Positions 1 to 9,054 of a stretch of 64,000 nucleotides of DNA are shown here, piece by piece. The stretch comes from Streptomyces sp. WM6378 (lineage in GTDB: Bacteria; Actinomycetota; Actinomycetes; Streptomycetales; Streptomycetaceae). The notes beneath the pieces were generated by a model. The model made no database searches and was not told the DNA's origin. It was given only the letters and a program-made list of their open reading frames with translations. Positions within the stretch are counted from its first letter, which is position 1. Each line of letters opens with the position of its first letter. The translations under genes and the position numbers were made by a program. The stretch is from contig NZ_LGDD01000299.1 in the NCBI RefSeq assembly GCF_001279695.1, positions 1-64,000 of the forward strand, written 5' to 3'.

Positions 1-92
1 CCGCCTCCCCCCTCCCCTCCGAAAAGGTCCGCGCCCACGCCACCGAAGCCCGCGCGGCAGCGCTCCGCCGCCCCGAGCGGACTCCCGCATGA
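1..92 (+). CDS. 3' end of an unknown gene (partial)
   Basis: A frame open from base 3 ends at a TGA at 90-92 and reads as an Ala/Arg-rich C-terminus finishing LRRPERTPA. The gene would begin before the window. Too little is left to name a family. The stop overlaps an ATG at 89, but the better start for the next reading frame is at 149, so coupling is uncertain. It could be a chance open frame in GC-rich DNA. Confidence 0.35.
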   Translation, partial: ASPLPSEKVRAHATEARAAALRRPERTPA

Positions 93-148
93 CCATGCAG
101 CCCATTCGCGCACGTGGCGAAGCACGATGTAGGGGAGGAGGCGACGCC

Positions 149-274
149 ATGACCCCCAGCACCGCCGAGCACCCCCAGATGTCCGTCGAAGACTTCGAGG
201 AGCTCGCTCGCCACGCTCGCGAGACGGTGAACATCACCCTGGAAACCGAAAGACTGAAGGACTACGCGCCCTAG
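149..274 (+). pseudogene. Truncated Uma2-family (PD-(D/E)xK-like) remnant
   Basis: A strong ribosome binding site (GGGGAGGAGG at 132-141) precedes an ATG at 149. The 41 residues include MSVEDFEELARHARETV, which from memory resembles the N-terminus of Streptomyces Uma2-family restriction-fold proteins (typically about 190 residues). The similarity stops after about 25 residues and the frame ends at 272-274, so the nuclease core is missing. Uma2-like genes are abundant and often decayed in Streptomyces. A free-standing short peptide cannot be excluded. The assignment rests on a short N-terminal resemblance. Confidence 0.45.
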
Positions 275-298
275 AGGCCCAGACCGCCGACGCCACCG

Positions 299-1231
299 TC
301 ACGCCGAGGCCAGGAAGTCCCGCTCACGGCGCAGTTCCCGCTCGGTGATGGTCAGAGGGAACAGGGTGAAGCCGTGCATCGCGCCGGCGACAACACCCAG
401 CTGCACCGGCGCGCCCGCCGCCTCCCACCGTGCGGCAAGGAACAGCGAGTCGTCCAGCAGCGGATCCTCGGTGCCGACGACGATCCGGGCGGGCGGCAGC
501 CCTGCCAAGTCCGCGAACAGGGGCGAGACCTCCGCTCTGCGGCGCTGCTCCTCCCCCATCCCTGGCGTGAACAGCTCATAGCTGCCCCGAAGCGAGTCGG
601 TATTGCTCAACAGCCTCCTCGGACCAAATGATCGCTGGCTCGGTGTCATTGACAGGTCGTAGGGGCCGAAGAGCAGATGCGCCGCCCGGAACGCGCCCGC
701 TATGCCGTGCCGGTCGGGCAGGCGCAGCAGCGTCACGACGCTGAGGTGGGCACCGGCCGATTCACCTCCGATCAGCAGCCGCTCGGTACCGAACTCGGCC
801 GCGGCGTGTTTCACCAGCCACCGGGCAGCGGCTTCGCAATCGTCGGGCCCGGCAGGGAACGGGTGCTCCGGTGCGAGGCGGTAGTCCACGCTCACCACGG
901 CCAGCCGCGCCTCCTCGGCGAGCCGCCAGAGCCGCTCGTCCTGCCCGTCCGCAGACCCGAACGCCCACCCCCCTCCGTGGATGTGCAGATACACCCCATC
1001 GACCTGGTCCGGCACGAAGACCCGTACCTTCACTCCGCCCTCAATGACACGGTCTTGGCCGTGCGGCAGCCGTACCGGTGGCGCGTCGCCGCCGAGCCGG
1101 TTGCGCCGCAGGAGCGCCAGCGCGGCTGCACTCGGCGCCTGCCCACGAGCCGGGCGGCTCGCGGCCGCAGCCTCGAATTGCTCGTTGAACGCCAAGGTCT
1201 CGGGGAGGCAGTCCTCATCTGTGATCGTCAT
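299..1231 (-). CDS. Alpha/beta hydrolase, HSL-type esterase
   Basis: This 310-residue protein belongs to the hormone-sensitive-lipase class of carboxylesterases. The oxyanion-hole motif HGGG lies at 85-88, the nucleophile elbow GESAG puts Ser at 158, the acid is probably Asp256 in TEDPLLDD, and the His is in MHGF at 286. DYRLAPEHPFPA at about 116-127 is also typical of the family. There is no signal peptide, so it is probably cytoplasmic and hydrolyses short-chain or acetyl esters. The substrate cannot be told. It is a single gene, with the lipoprotein gene on the same strand 124 bases upstream. Confidence 0.85.
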   Translation of the reverse strand: MTITDEDCLPETLAFNEQFEAAAASRPARGQAPSAAALALLRRNRLGGDAPPVRLPHGQDRVIEGGVKVRVFVPDQVDGVYLHIHGGGWAFGSADGQDERLWRLAEEARLAVVSVDYRLAPEHPFPAGPDDCEAAARWLVKHAAAEFGTERLLIGGESAGAHLSVVTLLRLPDRHGIAGAFRAAHLLFGPYDLSMTPSQRSFGPRRLLSNTDSLRGSYELFTPGMGEEQRRRAEVSPLFADLAGLPPARIVVGTEDPLLDDSLFLAARWEAAGAPVQLGVVAGAMHGFTLFPLTITERELRRERDFLASA

Positions 1232-1355
1232 GCCGTCGACAGTCGCAGCCGTCCGCGACAGCCCCCTGTCACCGTTTCCGCGTGAACTGCATCACGCTCA
1301 CTGGCCTGGGGCTCAAGTCCTGTGCTCCGTCGGCCACTTGGTGCCTACTTGGCGC

Positions 1356-2102
1356 CTACTTGGAGGACTTCACCGATATGTCGCCGTTGCTCGTGGTCAG
1401 GTTCAGGTGGTGGGCAGCGGACGCGGTATCGGGTATGCCGAGCTTCTTGTGGCCGTTCTGGGTCTGGGCCGCGACCTGGTACTGAGCGGACGGGGCGGTC
1501 AGCGTGATGCTGCCGTTGGTGGTCTGGGCCGAGACGTTCTGCACCGTGGCAGGGGTCAGCGAGATCGAGCCGTTGGACGCTCGGGCCGTAGTGGCCGTGC
1601 CCTTCAGGCCGTTGGCGTCGATCGAGCCATTGGTGGTGCGGATGTCGACCGGACCCGTCGCGTCGTGCACCTTCACTCCGCCGTCGGTCGTGGACACCTT
1701 CACCTCGCCGACCGACGACAGGCTCAGCGCGCCCGCTTCGGTCGAGCCCGTGACCGGGATGCCGGCGGGCACATCCACCGTGTAGTCCACCGAGCAGTGG
1801 CCGGAGCAACCCCCGAGCACCAGCACGCCGTTCTCGACCCGGTAAGTGGAGTCCTCCGGCTTGGACTTGCCCCGGTAGTTGACCTCCCGGTGCACGGCCA
1901 CCTCGGCGAGACCCTTCTTGCCGCGTATGCGGAAGCCGTCCGAGTTACCGTCGATCCGTACTGCGGTGATCTTGTCCTTGACGGTCGCGTCGTCCTTGAA
2001 CGTCTTGTCGTCCAGCGGCCCGCACGCGCCCAGCGCGCCGACCGCAAGGGCGGTGAGGCTCACGGCCGCGATGGTGCGGATCCGCAGTCGTGTGGTGCTC
2101 AT
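1356..2102 (-). CDS. DUF4097-type beta-repeat lipoprotein
   Basis: About 248 residues. The start chosen is the ATG at 2102, preceded by GGGGGAG, rather than an ATG eight codons upstream. The N-terminus is a lipoprotein signal with a lipobox ending GALGAC, so the mature protein is probably membrane-anchored outside the cell. The rest is a run of short beta-strand repeats with recurring TTNGSI / ASNGSI / TSNGDI units, as in DUF4097 proteins that form right-handed beta structures. The biochemical role of the family is not established. It is separated from neighbours by more than 100 bases on both sides and appears monocistronic. Confidence 0.8.
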   Translation of the reverse strand: MSTTRLRIRTIAAVSLTALAVGALGACGPLDDKTFKDDATVKDKITAVRIDGNSDGFRIRGKKGLAEVAVHREVNYRGKSKPEDSTYRVENGVLVLGGCSGHCSVDYTVDVPAGIPVTGSTEAGALSLSSVGEVKVSTTDGGVKVHDATGPVDIRTTNGSIDANGLKGTATTARASNGSISLTPATVQNVSAQTTNGSITLTAPSAQYQVAAQTQNGHKKLGIPDTASAAHHLNLTTSNGDISVKSSK

Positions 2103-2410
2103 GGAACTCCCCCGATTGTGCGTCATGTGGCGTCATGTGCGTCTGCGTAATGGGCGTCGTGTACTTGCCGGTTGGGCCGATCACCGCCCCCGTCCGATCA
2201 CAAATTCTGCCCGCCCCGCAGGCCCCGCACCATGGAGCCAGCACTACCTTTGACCTTCGTATTCTCCGTACCTCCAGGGTTCGGGACAGCGCAGAGCGGG
2301 CTCGGAACGGGCTCGGAGAAACGCCGAGGGCGGCACCGCCTGCCTTGGCCGCCGAGCCGGACACCGCGCGCGCAGGCCTAGGCAGCAGGTCGTGAATTGC
2401 GCCCCTACTT
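2103..2410. other. Intergenic region, 308 bases
   Basis: This gap lies between the lipoprotein start and the end of the six-gene cassette. It should hold the lipoprotein promoter and the cassette's terminator. I saw no clear hairpin, repeat or small gene. Confidence 0.4.
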
Positions 2411-3409
2411 TCAGGTTGAACGCAACTGATTGGGACTGCTGCAGCCGTGTCGCTTCGCTGACCGCGCGGCGAAGGAAGGGAGTGCCTGGCGCTCGGAGGC
2501 ACCGACTGAGGCATGGGGGACGAGGGGTTCCAGCGTGAACAGCGCTGTGCCGGTGGGACACAAGGCGGTCGTCCAGGACTTGCCTTCGTTGGTGCCTGAC
2601 GTGCCGACGTAGTCGTCGGGGCTGCGGTAAGGGTTGCGGCGGGGTGCGTTCGTGTACGGACCGTAGTAGGCGGCCAGGCGGAATGTCGGGACGCCCACGG
2701 CGTCGGCCAAGAGACATTGCTCGATCGGCGCCGCGGCGTCGGCCGCTGATTCGTACGAGGGCGCGTTGATGCCCTGGCACGTGCCCGACTCTCCGGCCTT
2801 CTTCAGGTCCTTGAACGCGTCGGCCGAGGCGCTCTGCACCTTCGAGGCGTCGGGCTGTGCACACCCCTGATCCTTCGCCGCAGCGTTGAGGGCTCGGGTG
2901 ACCAGGACGGCCATTCCGTCGCGTCCTTCCTGCACACTGCGGGTCGAGGGGGCCCGGGTGGCGGTCAGACTCAGTACCAAGTCGTCGTCCGCCCCTTTCC
3001 CGCAAGGGAGGAAGGCGGTGGCGTAAAGACCCGTGTCGCTGCCGACCGAGACCAGGGCCGGCCAGCCGCGGCCCACCGGGACAAGCATTCCGCTGGGGTC
3101 CTGGGCGAGGATCTCGTCGGTATCCAGTCTGACCGACTCGGCGTCCTGGCCACGCTGTACGGAGATCGCCAGGGATGCCTTGGTGGCTCCGGGGTCGTAG
3201 GCCCGGCATCCCGCTTCTCCGAGGCGCCTGCCCGTGACACGGTCCGCTCCCAGCACCTTCTGCACCTCGGCGGCATCGACCATTCCCCGGCACCCATCGT
3301 CGAGCGCCCTCGCGTCACGCCAGCCGTCGTAGGTGCCGGTGGCGTAGACGATGCCGCCACCCGCTATCAGAACGGTCGCCACCGAAGCCGCAATGACGGA
3401 CTTCCTCAT
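2411..3409 (-). CDS. Membrane-anchored unknown protein, last gene of the WXG/mycosin cassette
   Basis: The ATG at 3409 begins MRKSVIAASVATVLIAGGG, a hydrophobic N-terminal segment that should be an uncleaved anchor or a signal peptide. The protein has 332 residues. The exported part carries several cysteines (DDGCRG, EAGCRAY, FLPCGKG, DQGCAQ, GTCQG, EQCLL, ALCPTG), which suggests extracellular disulfides. The start overlaps the stop of the preceding gene as TGATG, indicating translational coupling. I do not recognise a family. By position it could be an immunity, anchor or accessory protein for the 773-residue upstream product. Confidence 0.75.
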   Translation of the reverse strand: MRKSVIAASVATVLIAGGGIVYATGTYDGWRDARALDDGCRGMVDAAEVQKVLGADRVTGRRLGEAGCRAYDPGATKASLAISVQRGQDAESVRLDTDEILAQDPSGMLVPVGRGWPALVSVGSDTGLYATAFLPCGKGADDDLVLSLTATRAPSTRSVQEGRDGMAVLVTRALNAAAKDQGCAQPDASKVQSASADAFKDLKKAGESGTCQGINAPSYESAADAAAPIEQCLLADAVGVPTFRLAAYYGPYTNAPRRNPYRSPDDYVGTSGTNEGKSWTTALCPTGTALFTLEPLVPHASVGASERQALPSFAARSAKRHGCSSPNQLRST

Positions 3410-5730
3410 CAGGACAGCCCCCGGTTCAGATCGGCGAGGGCTTGGTCGCGGGCCGAGCCGTAGTGCAAGTTCATGTAGTCCTGCAAGTAATTCGCCGTGG
3501 CGTCCGTCTTGTAGTTCATGCCATGGCTCGTCTCCCAGTGTTGGACCAGTTCGAGCGCACCCTGCGACATGGCTCCCATCTTCTTGGCCACGCCATTGTT
3601 GGCGACCTGATCTGCTTCCGCCTTCACGTCTTTGGACCATTCATAGGTGGCGCCGTCCACTGCCCGCTGTGCCACGTCTCCGACGACGGGGATGATCGTC
3701 AGGGGTGCGCCGATCGCGTGGTAGGAGTACCTGGCTACGTCGTCGATCCACGCCTTGCGTGCGTCGCGGTCGTCGAGGATGACGTCGGCACCGATGGCAT
3801 TGAAGACGCCGGCTCCCATGCCCACGTCGGCAACGCGGTTCTCCCAGTCCTTGCTGTTGCTGTACGTCGCTTCGGCCCCGGCCAGCGTTTGGGCGGACTG
3901 GGCGCGTTCGGCGTCGTAGAGATGGGCGAAATTCTGCGGGTTGTCGGAGACCCCCCGCAGCACGCGGGTCAGGGAGCCCTGGGCGACGTTGAGGTGGCCG
4001 CCATCGGCGTCCTGGAAGACGGAGCCTCCTTTTTCGTAGCTGTAACTGGGGTCGTGCGTCAGGGTGTTGTGGGTGTCCGGGGCGTAGTCCACCAGGGCTC
4101 GGGCGATCGGGTCGCGCAGGTTGGCGGGGATGCTGTCGCCCGTTGAGTCCTGGTCGAGGACGTTCACTGTCTGCTGCATGATGCGTGCTTCGGCATCGCT
4201 GTGTTTTCCGTCGCTCTGCTGGGATGTGTCGCCGGCGGCGTGGCCGGTGGTTCCGGCCTCGATCGCGGCGCCGAGCCCCACGCGGTTATCGCCGTCGGCG
4301 GCATCGGGAGCGTTCATTTCCCGCTCACCCTGCCACTCAGTGGTGTTGACGACGTTCCAGTCTCGCTCGTGGAGCAGGTAGTGGAGACGGTCGTTGGTGC
4401 CACCGGCGTGCGGGTCGAGATAGCCGGTGGACGCCTCCGCATCACGGCCCATGACGCCCAGCACACCGTCAACCGGGTCGTTGGCGAACCAGCCGTCGTT
4501 CTTGCCGCTGAAGCCGCCGCCGTAGAGGTCCCAGACGTCCGGGTGGTCCTTTTCCGTGGCGATCATGTCATCGGTGACGTCGGAGAGGAACTGCGGGGAG
4601 TAGCCGTGCCCCTGCTGCATCAGCGTGGCCAGGCTCTGGTAACCGCGTACCTGCTGACCGTGCCCCTTGGCGATCGTGTTGACTCTGTCTCCGGCTGCCT
4701 TGAGGTCGTACCCGTCAGCGCCGTGCTCCCGCAGGTCGTTGCGCCACTTGATATAGAACTGGGCATCGTCGGTCTTCAGCCAGCCGTTGAAAGCGTCGTA
4801 GTACCCCTGTGACCCGAAGATCAGGTGCTTGCCGTTCATGTCCTTGAAGTCCGGGACATGGGTGGCGGTCGCCAGCGAGTCGGATATGCCTCCGTTGATC
4901 TGCAGGTAGGCGTCCTTGTTCTTCGTGTCGTTGAAGTACGCCAGATCGTCGATCTTGTTGGTGAGCTTGAAGGCCTTGTCCGCGCCGAGGGAGTCGAGGA
5001 AGGTCTGGCTGAAGGCCTTGTCGCCGGAGTTGTCGCGCATCAGGCGCTGCCACTCCTCCAGGTCGTCGCCTTCGAGTTTGTCACCGGCCAGGACCCGGTC
5101 CGCGTACGTTTTGGCCTCGCGGGCCTCGTACACCTCGATGTCGCCGACCGCGCCCCCGTTGAAGGTGTGGCCAAACCCCAGAGCCCCGTCCGCCATCCGC
5201 TGGAAGATGTCTTTGATGCCCGCGGCTTCATGAAGGGCCAGGCTGACGCCCTGGTCGGCGTCGTCGACCGCCCTGACCGCATCCTTGATGCTCTGCGTCC
5301 AGGTCTCCGCGGCCGCCTTCCCCTTCTTGACGGTCTCGTCGTAATCCGTCCTGTAGGGGCTCAACTTGCCAGGGTCGTAGACCGCCTCGCCCTGGCTGTT
5401 GACGTGCATCCCGTTCTTCTGCGCCTGCTCGACGAGATCCCGCACGTGGCTGATCCGCTGGGCGAACTGCCCATGGGCGTCCCGCAGAATAGAGGCGATC
5501 GCGCGCGCTTCCACCTGGGCATCGGCGAACTGCTTCCGCGTCGCGGCAAATTGCGCCGCAGCCGCGTCGGCGCTTTCGCCGACCCAGCCCCCGTCCTTCG
5601 CGACGCGTTCCACCTGGGCTTCGTACAGGCCCTCCGGGCTGCTGAACTCGTCAGCCATGTCGTCCCAGCCCTGGGCCAGATCCGTCAGCGCACCTATCCG
5701 GGCGGTGACCACATCCTGATATGTGAGCAT
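3409..5730 (-). CDS. Large WXG-like helical protein (DUF6571-like)
   Basis: 773 residues, no signal peptide. The N-terminal 110 residues look like an ESX/WXG100-type helical hairpin with GGWVGES (Trp49-x-Gly51) between helices rich in Ala, Gln and Lys. The middle is hydrophilic and mostly helical. Near residues 690-715 there is a hydrophobic stretch containing LTIIPVVGDVAQRAVD. From memory this architecture matches actinobacterial proteins labelled DUF6571, with unknown function. It lies 15 bases after the upstream gene and is coupled to the next by TGATG. It may be a type VII substrate or a toxin-like polymorphic protein, but I see no catalytic motif that proves toxicity. Confidence 0.75.
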   Translation of the reverse strand: MLTYQDVVTARIGALTDLAQGWDDMADEFSSPEGLYEAQVERVAKDGGWVGESADAAAAQFAATRKQFADAQVEARAIASILRDAHGQFAQRISHVRDLVEQAQKNGMHVNSQGEAVYDPGKLSPYRTDYDETVKKGKAAAETWTQSIKDAVRAVDDADQGVSLALHEAAGIKDIFQRMADGALGFGHTFNGGAVGDIEVYEAREAKTYADRVLAGDKLEGDDLEEWQRLMRDNSGDKAFSQTFLDSLGADKAFKLTNKIDDLAYFNDTKNKDAYLQINGGISDSLATATHVPDFKDMNGKHLIFGSQGYYDAFNGWLKTDDAQFYIKWRNDLREHGADGYDLKAAGDRVNTIAKGHGQQVRGYQSLATLMQQGHGYSPQFLSDVTDDMIATEKDHPDVWDLYGGGFSGKNDGWFANDPVDGVLGVMGRDAEASTGYLDPHAGGTNDRLHYLLHERDWNVVNTTEWQGEREMNAPDAADGDNRVGLGAAIEAGTTGHAAGDTSQQSDGKHSDAEARIMQQTVNVLDQDSTGDSIPANLRDPIARALVDYAPDTHNTLTHDPSYSYEKGGSVFQDADGGHLNVAQGSLTRVLRGVSDNPQNFAHLYDAERAQSAQTLAGAEATYSNSKDWENRVADVGMGAGVFNAIGADVILDDRDARKAWIDDVARYSYHAIGAPLTIIPVVGDVAQRAVDGATYEWSKDVKAEADQVANNGVAKKMGAMSQGALELVQHWETSHGMNYKTDATANYLQDYMNLHYGSARDQALADLNRGLS

Positions 5731-5745
5731 GCTCGTCCCCGTCTC

Positions 5746-6174
5746 CTAGACCTCGTGCCGAGGGGCATGCTCGGTGCGTATCTGCGCGACCTGGCTCCTC
5801 ACTCCGTGGTCGATGTCCTTGAAGTCCTGCTTGGTCTGCTCCAGCGCCGCCTGATCAGATGCCAGGCGGCCCTTCAAGTTCTCGACCTGCAGCCCCCATT
5901 CGTGCTGCGCGTCTCCGAGCGCCGAACCGAATGACCAGCCCGAGAACGCCCGGGCCACCGACACCGAGCCCTCTTCGGTATGACGGCCGGCCTTGTCCGT
6001 CCCGTGCCGTATGTCCCCCCGTAACGCCTTGACCGCGGCCGCTTTCCCCGAGCCGTTCGTCCTCAGATCGTCCGCGCCGCCACTTGCGCCACCGCCCGCA
6101 CCGTCCAGCCGCATCTGATTCTGACGCCGCGCCACCGCGTCGGTTTTTAACTGCTCCCACTCATCCCATGCCAT
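5746..6174 (-). CDS. Small WXG-like protein with a TTA codon
   Basis: 142 residues starting MAWDEWEQLK. The ATG at 6174 is chosen because CGAGGAG lies eight bases upstream, inside the last codons of the protease gene, whose TGA ends two bases before this ATG. The second half is a predicted helical hairpin with GWSFGSALGD as turn, like WXG100 proteins. Leu9 is encoded by TTA (6148-6150), a codon rare in Streptomyces and dependent on the bldA tRNA, so translation may be developmentally gated. Function unknown; a secreted partner or chaperone for the 773-residue protein is possible. Confidence 0.75.
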   Translation of the reverse strand: MAWDEWEQLKTDAVARRQNQMRLDGAGGGASGGADDLRTNGSGKAAAVKALRGDIRHGTDKAGRHTEEGSVSVARAFSGWSFGSALGDAQHEWGLQVENLKGRLASDQAALEQTKQDFKDIDHGVRSQVAQIRTEHAPRHEV

Positions 6175-6175
6175 C

Positions 6176-7486
6176 TCAGAAACTCCTCGTACGATCGCCG
6201 CCTTCATGTCCCGGCCACTCCAACCCCTGACTCTGTGCGGCTACTTGAGTCCTGGCGGCCGCCGCTCGGCGGTTACGGGCGCGAAGGAACCAGAGGCCGA
6301 GGAGCGTGCCGGTGAGCGCCAAGGCGCCAATTCCCAGGGGCAGTACGTATGTTGATGCCTTGCTTTCGCTGGCTTCTGCCGCCGGGGGCGCCTCGTGCCC
6401 GGCGGGGTTCTCGGTGGAGCTCCCCTTGGGCTTCGATGCGGGGGGAGCAGCTGGCGGGGTGAGGTCGGGCAGCGGGTACACGTCGGCGGGGCCGGGATCA
6501 CCGGGGTTTTCCAGGGCGACGCGGGGGCGGACGATCCCGTAGCCGATCGAATCGTTGCGCTTGGCGCCGTCTGTGGGGCCGCCGACTGTGTTGAGCATGA
6601 CTCGCAGGACCTGGTTGTTGGTCCAGTTCGGGTGCTTGGACCAGATCAGGGCGGCGGAGGCGGAGGCTAGGGCGGTGGCGTCGCTTGTGCCGTGTGATGT
6701 GCACAGGCCGGTCTCGCTCATGCAGGCGTGCACCATGTCGTCGCCAGGTGCGGCCAGGTCCACCTGGGGACCGTATTCGGACTCAGCGGTCTTGCGAAGG
6801 TCCTTGCCCACCGCCGATACGCCGACCACGCCCGGTGTAGCGGCCGGGTACTCGACCTCATTGCCGACATTGCCGCTGTTACCCACGGCGGCGAAGACCA
6901 ACGCACCCTTGTCCAAGGCGTACTTCACTGCTGCGGTCAGCTGCGGTGAACCTTCGCTTCTCCCCAGGGAGAGATTGATGACTTTCGCGTTCTGGTCGGC
7001 TGCGTAGCGGATCGCCTGGGGAGCAATCGTATGGAACCGCTTGTCGCCTTCGGCCTGATTGGCGGCAGTCCCCGCCTTCGGCATGCGAATCGGGAGAATC
7101 TTTGTGCCTGGGGCCAGGCCGAAAGCACCCCTTCCGCCGTGGGACGCCCCCGTTCCCGCAATGAGCCCGGCCATGCTGGTGCCGTGTCCGTCATAGTCGG
7201 TGTGTTCGTCACCCGGCTGATCTTGTGCGAAGTCCTTGCCCGGCAGGACCTGCCCGCGCAGATCGGCATTGCTCGGGTCAACGCCGGTGTCGATCACAGC
7301 GACAGTGATGCCTTTGCCCGTGCTGGTCCGCCACATCTCCTCGGCCTTCATGGCGTCGAGGAACCACTCGTCCTCGCGCGGTGAATTCGCCAAGGCCGGC
7401 GCAGCAGCAGCTCCCACTAGCAACACGCCGCACAACGCCGATACCGCCGCGGATCCGCGCCTGCGTCGAACATTGCTCCTTGGCAT
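6176..7486 (-). CDS. Mycosin-type S8 serine protease
   Basis: 436 residues from the ATG at 7486 (GAGGGAAACCC upstream). A signal peptide (to about residue 33, AAPALAN) leads to a subtilisin domain with the triad Asp66 (VAVIDTGVD), His101 (DGHGTSMAG) and Ser268 (HGTSDATA), plus oxyanion Asn203 in VGNSGN. A Pro-rich linker at about 345-385 precedes one C-terminal membrane helix (YVLPLGIGALALTGTLLG) and a basic tail. This is the layout of mycosins (MycP) of type VII secretion systems, which act at the outer face of the membrane. No EccB, EccC, EccD or EccE gene is visible in the window, which is unusual. Confidence 0.9.
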   Translation of the reverse strand: MPRSNVRRRRGSAAVSALCGVLLVGAAAAPALANSPREDEWFLDAMKAEEMWRTSTGKGITVAVIDTGVDPSNADLRGQVLPGKDFAQDQPGDEHTDYDGHGTSMAGLIAGTGASHGGRGAFGLAPGTKILPIRMPKAGTAANQAEGDKRFHTIAPQAIRYAADQNAKVINLSLGRSEGSPQLTAAVKYALDKGALVFAAVGNSGNVGNEVEYPAATPGVVGVSAVGKDLRKTAESEYGPQVDLAAPGDDMVHACMSETGLCTSHGTSDATALASASAALIWSKHPNWTNNQVLRVMLNTVGGPTDGAKRNDSIGYGIVRPRVALENPGDPGPADVYPLPDLTPPAAPPASKPKGSSTENPAGHEAPPAAEASESKASTYVLPLGIGALALTGTLLGLWFLRARNRRAAAARTQVAAQSQGLEWPGHEGGDRTRSF

Positions 7487-7515
7487 GGGTTTCCCTCGCG
7501 CCTTTCCTGAACGCA

Positions 7516-9054
7516 CTAGTCGATGACCGGCGGCACGGCGCGCCCGGCGCCCTGCTGCCACGTCGCTTCGTCTTCAATGAGGTAGCCGGCGGCCCCGTCA
7601 CGCCGGGGGCGCGCCTTTTCGGAGTCCCGGGGTGTCTTGCCACCACGGGCAGCGCCCGGAGTCGCACCAACCGGTCTCCCGCCCGAGATGCCTCCTCGCT
7701 CCACTCCGGCACCTGCCGATGCAGAAGAGGGGCCGCGCACTCGCCCCGCCTGCTGCGCGCTGCCGCCGCTCACCCCGCCGCTCGCAGACGGGAAACGGCG
7801 GCCGGAAGCCGTTCCCGGCCTACCAGACGCCGTTCCGGGTTGGCCAAATGCCGCTCCCGGCCGACCAGCCACCTGCCCGGCGGGACTGGCTCCCGTGACG
7901 GGCCCCGCTGCGCCATGGCCCGCCGCTTCGCCAGCCCCCACGACGGTTCCCTTGGGGATGCCGCCACCCGATCGACCCACGGGTGCGGGCATGGGACGAC
8001 CGCCGGTGATGCCGGGGCTGCTGTCCGGCATGCGAATGGGGCTGCGCCCAGACGCATTCTGTCCAGGTCGCGGCAGAGGATCTTCCCCGGCCGTAGACCG
8101 CCCCGGGCCCGTCGGACCTGGAGGCACGCTCAGCCCTCCGCCGAGAGCCGACGGTGGCATGCGTACTGCCGACAAGTCGCCGCTGTTGGTCGGAGCCGGA
8201 CTCAGCACGCTTCCGGCAGGGCTCGGTGTCGGTGCTGTATGCGGCAACGTCGGCACCGAGTCGATGTCCAGCTTCGTGGGCTGCGGGGCGTCCCCCAATG
8301 CGGGATGCCCTGGCGAGGGGTTGCTCGAATGGGGCGTCGGGCCGGAGCTGCCGTAAGCGGAAGCCTGGGTTTTCGCCGGGCGCCCCGGGGCGGCGCGGCC
8401 AGTTGAAGAGGCATCCCCAGCCGCATCGCTGGAGTTCGGCCTGCCTCTACCGGTGCTCTTCGAATCGTAGTTTTCCGGCGCAATCGCCTGCGGCGGCGGA
8501 GGAAACTTAGGCCGCTCCAACCCATTCATCTGCGTCGCAGACTGCTGGTACGCCTGCCCCAGCTTCCGCATCTGTGCGACGGCCTCCTGTCGCACCTTCT
8601 CCTTGTCCGCCGCCAGTGCCGCCAGCTCGCCCGCCGACTTCCTGCTTATTGCCGCCGCGTCCGGGTCGTTGTGCGCCTTCTGGGCCGCGTCCAGGTTTCC
8701 TTGTGCGCCCGCCTGGTCGCGGGGGATGGCCACCTGGGCCGAGGCGATCGCGTCGGAGGCGTGGCCCAGCCATGTCGACGAGCCCTCGCTGAAGTCGCCC
8801 AGTCTCAGCGTGGCGTTGGCCAGGTCCGCGCTCCAGGTGCGGAACGCGTCCGCGCCCGCGCCCTTCCACTCCACCCACTGCGGGCGGACCTTCAGGTCGT
8901 CCGCGATCTTCCGGATCTCCTTGGCCGCCGCCGCCAGCCGGTCGGCGGCCCCCTGCACGGTGCCGCTGTTCGCCTGGTCCAGCCAGGCCAGCATGGCTTC
9001 GTGGCTCATGCCCTCGAACGGCGTGCTGCCACCGGCGTTCCCCTTGCCGCCCAT
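7516..9054 (-). CDS. WXG/PPE-like protein with Pro/Gly/Ser-rich tail
   Basis: 512 residues. The first 190 are helical with a central VEWKGAGADAF (Trp63-Lys-Gly65), followed by a second helical hairpin rich in Ala, Gln and Lys, resembling PPE or WXG-domain substrates and structural proteins of ESX systems. From about residue 190 the protein becomes a long low-complexity tail rich in Pro, Gly, Ser and Thr, with recurring GRPG/GTASGRPG units and a basic stretch near the end. The start overlaps the stop of the upstream gene as TGATG, and the protease gene follows after 29 bases. Probably secreted or cell-wall associated. No enzymatic motif seen. Confidence 0.8.
   Translation of the reverse strand: MGGKGNAGGSTPFEGMSHEAMLAWLDQANSGTVQGAADRLAAAAKEIRKIADDLKVRPQWVEWKGAGADAFRTWSADLANATLRLGDFSEGSSTWLGHASDAIASAQVAIPRDQAGAQGNLDAAQKAHNDPDAAAISRKSAGELAALAADKEKVRQEAVAQMRKLGQAYQQSATQMNGLERPKFPPPPQAIAPENYDSKSTGRGRPNSSDAAGDASSTGRAAPGRPAKTQASAYGSSGPTPHSSNPSPGHPALGDAPQPTKLDIDSVPTLPHTAPTPSPAGSVLSPAPTNSGDLSAVRMPPSALGGGLSVPPGPTGPGRSTAGEDPLPRPGQNASGRSPIRMPDSSPGITGGRPMPAPVGRSGGGIPKGTVVGAGEAAGHGAAGPVTGASPAGQVAGRPGAAFGQPGTASGRPGTASGRRFPSASGGVSGGSAQQAGRVRGPSSASAGAGVERGGISGGRPVGATPGAARGGKTPRDSEKARPRRDGAAGYLIEDEATWQQGAGRAVPPVID

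Noticed and set aside
3409..5730. Polymorphic toxin with a nuclease or ADP-ribosyltransferase end
   Set aside because: The 773-residue protein ends in helices and a hydrophobic patch. No catalytic signature of known toxin domains is visible, so toxin status is left as a hypothesis.
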